A stretch of DNA of 64,000 nucleotides from Micrococcales bacterium (lineage in GTDB: Bacteria; Actinomycetota; Actinomycetes; S36-B12; UBA10799): the NCBI GenBank assembly GCA_016703125.1, contig JADJCR010000007.1:82274-146273 (forward strand), written 5' to 3'. The translations under genes were made by a program, and so were the position numbers. Below, piece by piece: positions 60,740 to 64,000 of this stretch. Below the pieces are notes generated by a model, which saw nothing but the letters and a program-made list of their open reading frames with translations, did no database searches and had not been told where the DNA came from. How positions within the stretch are numbered: the first letter of the stretch is position 1; the number at the start of each line of letters is the position of its first letter.

Positions 60740-61855
60740 CTACCGCAACCCCGACCAGAACTCGTGCTGGAACGCCGTCGACAGGATGAAGTTCACGACC
60801 CGCTCGGAGGTGTTCGTGATCCGGTAGTCCGCCGGCCGCTCCGGCAGGTCCTCCCGCGACATCGCGAACCGGATCCCCCGCAGCACCGCCTCCGGTTCCA
60901 GGTCGGTCATGGTGATGGACCCGGTGTCCAGCGCCTCGGGCCGCTCGATCGACGACCGCAACGTCACCGCCGGGAACCCGAGGATCGTCGACTCCTCGGC
61001 GATCGTGCCCGAGTCGGACAGCACGCACCGTGCACCCATCTGCAGCCGGTTGTAGTCCAGGAATCCGAACGGCTCGTGGAACCGCACCAGCTCGCTCACC
61101 GACACGTCCGGGACGTTCTGCAGGCGCTTGCGGGTGCGCGGGTGGGTGGACACCAGCACCGGCAGGCCCCACTCGCCGGCCACCGCGTTCAGGCACTCGA
61201 GCAGGCTGCGCAGCCGGTCGGGGGAGTCGACGTTCTCCTCCCGGTGCGCGGAGACCAGGAAGTACTGGCCCGCCTCGACTCCCAGGTCCGCCAGCGCGGT
61301 CGACCCGGCGATGGCCTCTGCGTGCTGGTCGAGTACCTCTGTCATCGGCGACCCGGTCACGATGATCCGCCGCGGATGCAGACCCTCGGCCAGTAGGTTG
61401 CGCCGGGCGTGCTCGGTGTAGGCGAGGTTGAAGTCGGCGGTGTGGTCCACGAGCCGCCGGTTGGTCTCCTCCGGGACGTTGGCATCGAAGCAGCGGTTGC
61501 CGGCCTCCATGTGGTACGTCGGGATGCGCTTGCGCTTGGCCATGATCAGAGACAGCGCGCTGTTGGTGTCGCCCAACACCAGGAACGCGTCGGGCTGTTC
61601 CTCGTCGAGCACCGCCTCGGTCTTGCGCAGGATGTCCCCCAGCGTCGCGCCCAGCGACGACACATCGACGTCCAGCACGTGGTCGGGCAGCCGCAAGCCC
61701 AGGTCGTCGAAGAACACCCCGTTGAGCTGCCGGTCCCAGTTCTGCCCGGTGTGGACCAGGACGTGCTCGATCCCCTCGGTCGCATCCAGGCGGCGCATCA
61801 CGGCGGCCAGGCGGATGATCTCGGGCCGGGTCCCGACCACGGTCATGACCTTCAC
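60740..61855 (-). CDS. capG: UDP-N-acetylglucosamine/FucNAc 2-epimerase (non-hydrolysing)
   Basis: 371 residues from GTG 61855. MTVVGTRPEIIRLAAVMRRL at the start, VLGDTNSALS, YHMEAGNRCFDANVPEETNR (active-site Glu, His), SAHREENVD and LSDSGTIAEES are the classical non-hydrolysing 2-epimerase set (WecB/CapG). In this operon it most likely converts the CapF product at C2 to UDP-N-acetyl-L-fucosamine. Start just one base after the capF stop. Intact. Confidence 0.9.
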   Translation of the reverse strand: MKVMTVVGTRPEIIRLAAVMRRLDATEGIEHVLVHTGQNWDRQLNGVFFDDLGLRLPDHVLDVDVSSLGATLGDILRKTEAVLDEEQPDAFLVLGDTNSALSLIMAKRKRIPTYHMEAGNRCFDANVPEETNRRLVDHTADFNLAYTEHARRNLLAEGLHPRRIIVTGSPMTEVLDQHAEAIAGSTALADLGVEAGQYFLVSAHREENVDSPDRLRSLLECLNAVAGEWGLPVLVSTHPRTRKRLQNVPDVSVSELVRFHEPFGFLDYNRLQMGARCVLSDSGTIAEESTILGFPAVTLRSSIERPEALDTGSITMTDLEPEAVLRGIRFAMSREDLPERPADYRITNTSERVVNFILSTAFQHEFWSGLR

Positions 61856-61856
61856 G

Positions 61857-62951
61857 TCACACGTCCTCGGGGTAGGTGTCCGGGCTGTTCGCATCGTAGA
61901 TCTCGTCGGCGAAGAACAGCGTGACCAGCGGCTGCGACCCGGTGTTCGTGATCGAGTGGACCCAGAACGTCGGCATGTCCACGATCGCCGGCTCGGCCCC
62001 GCTGACCTCGAACGCGACCACTTCGTCGGTGAACAACTTCCGCAGCCGGATCTCGCCCTGCCCGGCGAGCACCAGGAACCGCTCGACCTTGTGCCGGTGC
62101 CAGTGCTGCCCGCGGGTGAAGCCAGGGTTGGTCGTGGAGTAGAAGACCTGGGCCTGCCCGCCGGCTCCCTTCACCGCCTCCACCAGCCGACCACGCTGGT
62201 CGTCGGACGGCACCGGCCGGATGGGGTACTGCCCGGGGAACGCCGCCGAGCGGTAGGTGTTGAACAGTTCCTTGGTGAAGGGGTCGGACAGGTCGGGCAG
62301 CCGCCCGGTGCGGTAGTCCGCGGCGATGTCGGTCAACCGCTGCGCCACCTCGCTCACCCACGTCGGGCGCCCCGGCACCTCCACCGTCCCGGGCTGCGGG
62401 TGGGCCGCCTGGTCGAGCAGCACGTCCGCGATCCGGCCCACGTGCACCAGCGGCAACTCCTTGTCGTCGACCACCACCGGCGTCTCCCCGGCGGCCACGG
62501 CGTGACAGAAGGTGGCGACCACGGAGTTGTAGTTCGGGCGCCCATGCTCGCCGAAGATGTTGGGCATCACCACGTCTACCAGCGGGGCGCCGTCGCGCAG
62601 GATGTCCGCCGCGCGACGCTTCGCCTCCCCGAAGGGCGAGTCGCCCAGGGAGTGGATGGAGTTTCCGTAGACCACGGGGATGGACCGGCCGGTGCGCTGC
62701 ATGGAGGCCACCAACTGCTCGGCCAGCCACGGGTTCACTCGCTCGATCTCCGCCGGGTCGTGCGCGCGGTTGACTCCGGCCAGGTGGATCACGGCGTCGG
62801 CCCCGGCCAGCGCAGCGTCCATCACGCCGGGATCGGCGAACTCCGCCTCGACGTGGATCAGGTCCCCGCTCCACCGCGCCCGCGCCGCACAGCGGACGTG
62901 CCAGGCCACGAAGCCCTCTGGCCCGGTGACGGCGATCCGGGGTCGGCTCAC
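61857..62951 (-). CDS. capF: CapF: NAD-dependent epimerase/reductase with C-terminal cupin
   Basis: 364 residues. N-terminal SDR with VTGPEGFVAWHVRC, then VIHLAGVNRAHDPAEIERVN and VVYGNSIHSLGDSPFGEAKR (a YxxxK-like position is altered, as in CapF). C-terminal cupin with GFTRGQHWHRHKVERFLVLA, whose His pair binds zinc, and AFEVSGAEPAIVDMPTFWVH. CapF reduces the CapE product on the way to UDP-L-FucNAc. It overlaps capE by four bases. A broken internal copy lies at 52496-53018. Confidence 0.93.
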   Translation of the reverse strand: MSRPRIAVTGPEGFVAWHVRCAARARWSGDLIHVEAEFADPGVMDAALAGADAVIHLAGVNRAHDPAEIERVNPWLAEQLVASMQRTGRSIPVVYGNSIHSLGDSPFGEAKRRAADILRDGAPLVDVVMPNIFGEHGRPNYNSVVATFCHAVAAGETPVVVDDKELPLVHVGRIADVLLDQAAHPQPGTVEVPGRPTWVSEVAQRLTDIAADYRTGRLPDLSDPFTKELFNTYRSAAFPGQYPIRPVPSDDQRGRLVEAVKGAGGQAQVFYSTTNPGFTRGQHWHRHKVERFLVLAGQGEIRLRKLFTDEVVAFEVSGAEPAIVDMPTFWVHSITNTGSQPLVTLFFADEIYDANSPDTYPEDV

Positions 62952-63973
62952 GCCAGCGCCTCACGCATCTCCGGCAACTGCGCGAGCAGCTCGGCAACCT
63001 CCTCGACCGACAGCCGCTGGGTGTTGTGGGAGGTGTAGTCGTGCTCGTGCTCGACCTCGTGCCCGCCCTCCTCCACGTACAGCCCGTAGTCCAACGAGCG
63101 CGCGTCCAGCGGCACCCGGTAGTAGTCGCCGCGGTCCTCGGCCTCGGCCATCTCCTCGCGCGACAGCAGCGACTCGTACATCTTCTCCCCGTGCCGGGTG
63201 CCGATGATCTGGATCTGCGGCTCCACCCCCATCACCATCGCCACGGCCTTGGCCAAGTCCTCGATCGTGGACGCGGGGGCCTTGCGGATGAACAGGTCGC
63301 CGGGCTGGGCGTTCTCGAACGCGTACTGCACCAGCGCCACCGACTCGTCCAGCGACATCAGGAACCGGGTCATGGTCGGGTTGGTGATCGTCATCGGTTT
63401 GCCCGCGCGCACCTGCTCGACGAACAGCGGGATCACCGAACCGCGCGAGTACATGACGTTGCCGTAGCGGGTCACCGACACCGTGGTGTGCGACTCGGGA
63501 TGGTTGCGTGCGAATGCCATCGCGACGCGCTCCATCATCGCTTTGCTCATGCCCATGGCGTTGACCGGATAGACAGCCTTGTCGGTGCTCAGGCACACCA
63601 CCGATTTCACGCCGGCCTCGTGTGCGGCGCGGATGACGTTGTCGCTGCCGTGCACATTGGTGGCAACGGCCTGCAGCGGGAAGAACTCACACGAGGGCAC
63701 CTGCTTGAGCGCCGCGGCGTGGAAGACGTAGTCGACGCCGTCCATCGCCTCGCGCACCGAGCCGGGGTCTCGCACGTCACCGACGTAGAAGCGCACCCGG
63801 TTGTCGCCGAGCCGGCGGCGCATGTCGTCCTGCTTGGCCTCGTCACGGGACAGGATCCGGATCTCCTCGATGGAGCCCTCGAGCAACCCGCGCGTCACTG
63901 TCGAACCGAAGGACCCCGTTCCGCCGGTGATCAGGACCTTGCGGCCCGCGTTCTCACTGCGTGCAACAACCAT
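62948..63973 (-). CDS. capE: CapE-like UDP-GlcNAc 4,6-dehydratase/5-epimerase
   Basis: 341 residues from ATG 63973 (ribosome site AACGGGG). The extended-SDR core has VLITGGTGSFGSTVTRGL, FHAAALKQVPSCEFFP, CLSTDKAVYPVNAMGMSKAM (Met replaces the usual Tyr, as in CapE/FlaA1-type enzymes) and SVTRYGNVMYSRGSV. IGTRHGEKMYESLLSREEMA is the typical late segment. It starts the UDP-L-FucNAc pathway from UDP-GlcNAc. Overlaps capF by four bases. The operon may continue upstream outside the window. Confidence 0.93.
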   Translation of the reverse strand: MVVARSENAGRKVLITGGTGSFGSTVTRGLLEGSIEEIRILSRDEAKQDDMRRRLGDNRVRFYVGDVRDPGSVREAMDGVDYVFHAAALKQVPSCEFFPLQAVATNVHGSDNVIRAAHEAGVKSVVCLSTDKAVYPVNAMGMSKAMMERVAMAFARNHPESHTTVSVTRYGNVMYSRGSVIPLFVEQVRAGKPMTITNPTMTRFLMSLDESVALVQYAFENAQPGDLFIRKAPASTIEDLAKAVAMVMGVEPQIQIIGTRHGEKMYESLLSREEMAEAEDRGDYYRVPLDARSLDYGLYVEEGGHEVEHEHDYTSHNTQRLSVEEVAELLAQLPEMREALA

Positions 63974-64000
63974 CCCCGTTCTTCCCTTTCGTCGAAGAGA

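Overview
The window reads as chromosomal DNA of a very high-GC actinobacterium. The signs are actinobacterial families (a DUF3516 helicase, a PF15420/PF10081 hydrolase, an ERCC4 nuclease with an Lsr2-like tail), many GTG starts, TGATG/ATGA/GTGA gene overlaps and apparent leaderless promoters. I cannot place it below phylum. No rRNA, tRNA, CRISPR array or replication origin was seen.

Layout. 0-29 kb is mostly ordinary chromosome: an FAD oxidoreductase, an acyltransferase, peptide deformylase coupled to a HerA-type ATPase, hydrolases, a secreted nuclease, a short-chain dehydrogenase, a transglutaminase-like enzyme, the DUF3516 helicase and the ERCC4-Lsr2 protein. A toxin-antitoxin (TA) cassette between perfect 69-bp repeats lies at 23.2-24.3 kb, and an abnormal G-rich tract at 25.5-25.76 kb. 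30-45.3 kb is an exoprotein island: more than ten secreted proteins, several of them paralogues of one another, mixed with broken copies, palindromic REP-like elements and a YefM-YoeB pair. 46-58 kb is a mosaic hotspot: CopG-Doc, AbrB-PIN and Xre-RES TA pairs, a Fic protein, an IS1182-like and an IS21-like element, and displaced fragments of capF, a DUF6941-like gene and other genes. 58.2-60.6 kb carries an overlapping four-gene cassette: a DprA-like protein, a zinc-ribbon phosphoribosyltransferase, a HEPN-like protein and a small protein. I regard this as the best candidate for an unusual, possibly defence-related, system. 60.7-64 kb holds capE-capF-capG, which make the UDP-N-acetyl-L-fucosamine precursor for surface polysaccharide.

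Two patterns run through the window. First, many genes that otherwise look intact are broken by one- or two-base shifts, mostly in short G or C runs. This suggests indel errors in the read or consensus sequence, although some shifts are shared by duplicated copies and so are probably real. Second, a palindromic REP-like repeat sits at gene ends in at least seven places and appears to be a preferred target of the IS1182-like element.
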